A DNA stretch of 14,210 nt from JAKAWQ01 sp035549615 (GTDB taxonomy: Bacteria > Pseudomonadota > Alphaproteobacteria > Acetobacterales > Acetobacteraceae), in contig DASZQO010000220.1 of the NCBI GenBank assembly GCA_035549615.1, positions 1 through 14,210 of the forward strand, written 5' to 3'. Of this stretch, positions 13,752 through 14,210 are shown piece after piece. The notes beneath the pieces are model-generated. The model was not told the origin of the DNA and did not search any database. It was given only the letters and a program-made list of their open reading frames with translations. A program made the position numbers and the translations under genes. Numbering within the stretch: the first letter of the stretch is position 1; the number at the start of each line of letters is the position of its first letter.

Positions 13752-14072
13752 TCACTGGAGCGGCGAAAAATCGGTCGGGCGAAGAAGACGGTTCTCCTGC
13801 GCCACCAGCAGGCCAAGCTCGCTCGATTTCTTCAGATAGGCCGTCCAGGCCGGATCGGCCGCCATCGCATTGCGGCGCGCTTCGCGATCCGCCTGGCTTT
13901 CATAGCCCCAGAGATGCACCACCTGGTTGAGCGGCCCTTCGACGCTGACGAACCAGCCCAGGCATTTTCCGAGATGCTTCTGCTGCAGCGGCCAGCCTTC
14001 CGCCTTGTAGAAGGCGACGAACTCCGCCGTCTTGCCGGGGCGGGTGGTGTAGATGCGCATATCGACGATCAT
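13752..14072 (-). CDS. NIPSNAP-family protein
   Basis: A 106-residue protein with one ferredoxin-like alpha/beta NIPSNAP domain (dimeric alpha-beta barrel fold). Seen are the typical opening MIVDMRIYTTRPGKTAEFVAF, then LGWFVSVEGPLNQVVHLWGYES and the Arg-rich helix ADREARRNAMAADPAWTAYL. The small bacterial members have no agreed function; some sit with catabolic or transport genes. GGAGGAG stands 6 bases before the ATG. The start codon overlaps the stop of the upstream ABC transporter gene as ATGA, a sign of translational coupling, and the MscS gene follows by 41 bases. The context suggests it acts with, or handles a product of, the transporter's substrate, but that is inference. Confidence 0.88.
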   Translation of the reverse strand: MIVDMRIYTTRPGKTAEFVAFYKAEGWPLQQKHLGKCLGWFVSVEGPLNQVVHLWGYESQADREARRNAMAADPAWTAYLKKSSELGLLVAQENRLLRPTDFSPLQ

Positions 14073-14210
14073 TCCGGATCTCCTCCATGCGGCGGATATG
14101 CCGCCGCCGCGGAGGCTGCCTGAGCAGGCCCCGCCGGTAAACCCTGCCCCTGCTCCCGCTCGGGAAAGGCGGCGGCGATCAGCGCCCGCGTGTAGGCTTC
14201 GCGCGGCGCA
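14069..14210 (-). CDS. ABC transporter ATP-binding protein, probable peptide/nickel type, C-terminal end (partial)
   Basis: Only the last 46 codons lie in the window; the rest is beyond 14210. Reading from 14209 the frame begins APREAYTRALIAAAFP, followed by a Gln/Gly/Ala/Pro-rich tail ending HGGDPE and TGA at 14071-14069. The 'P-x-x-x-YT-x-AL-x-AAF' motif is characteristic of the C-terminus of oligo/dipeptide-type (OppD/DppF/YejF-like) ATPases. The tail contains the Shine-Dalgarno of the NIPSNAP gene, and the stop overlaps that gene's ATG by 4 bases. This frame is too short to appear as a complete ORF. The family call rests on one motif and is moderate; the coding call is firm. Confidence 0.65.
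   Translation of the reverse strand, partial: APREAYTRALIAAAFPEREQGQGLPAGPAQAASAAAAYPPHGGDPE

Noticed and set aside
12883..13839. 318-codon plus-strand frame opposite MscS
   Set aside because: The minus strand encodes a textbook MscS with TM3 and the PNG motif; the plus frame is an unsupported shadow.

Overview
This is a GC-rich chromosomal window that reads as an alphaproteobacterium, perhaps of the Rhodospirillales/Acetobacterales type. Four things support that: a DUF4167 gene directly after prmC, a metZ-apaG-folE cluster, a recognisable SAM-II riboswitch, and palindromic repeats of the 'CTAGAGC' kind. The genus is not determinable by eye. Coding density is high and I see no transposase, phage or CRISPR signature.

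Layout. Bases 1-38 hold nothing recognisable. At 39-2096 (-) lies a type II NADH dehydrogenase fused to an N-terminal DoxX-like membrane domain. It diverges from a patatin-like phospholipase (2371-3570, +). The stop codon of the patatin gene opens a perfect 11-bp tandem repeat (4 copies). Next comes prmC (3726-4700, +), which carries a palindrome-rich in-frame insertion of about 45 codons, and then a DUF4167 gene (4965-5420, +) behind a structured leader. Convergent to these is a large minus-strand gene (5447-8584) encoding an EndoQ-like PHP/zinc-finger nuclease fused to a UvrD-family helicase. A tRNA-Gly(CCC) gene lies just upstream of it on the same strand.

The middle block (8800-11507, +) is a sulfur/one-carbon cluster: a SAM-II riboswitch, metZ (O-succinylhomoserine sulfhydrylase), apaG and folE (GTP cyclohydrolase I). 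The folE leader is folded and is a candidate for the alphaproteobacterial folE-motif (THF-II) riboswitch. If so, the cluster senses both SAM and tetrahydrofolate, the two cofactor pools that meet in methionine synthesis. Palindromic repeats follow folE, starting at its stop codon.

The right end has a FUSC-family membrane protein (11755-12858, +). Convergent to it is a minus-strand operon that enters from beyond the window: the C-terminal end of a probable peptide-type ABC transporter ATPase, a NIPSNAP-family protein starting in a 4-base ATGA overlap with it, and an MscS-type mechanosensitive channel.

The observations most worth checking are the EndoQ-UvrD fusion, the in-frame palindromic insertion in prmC, and the paired SAM/THF leader RNAs.
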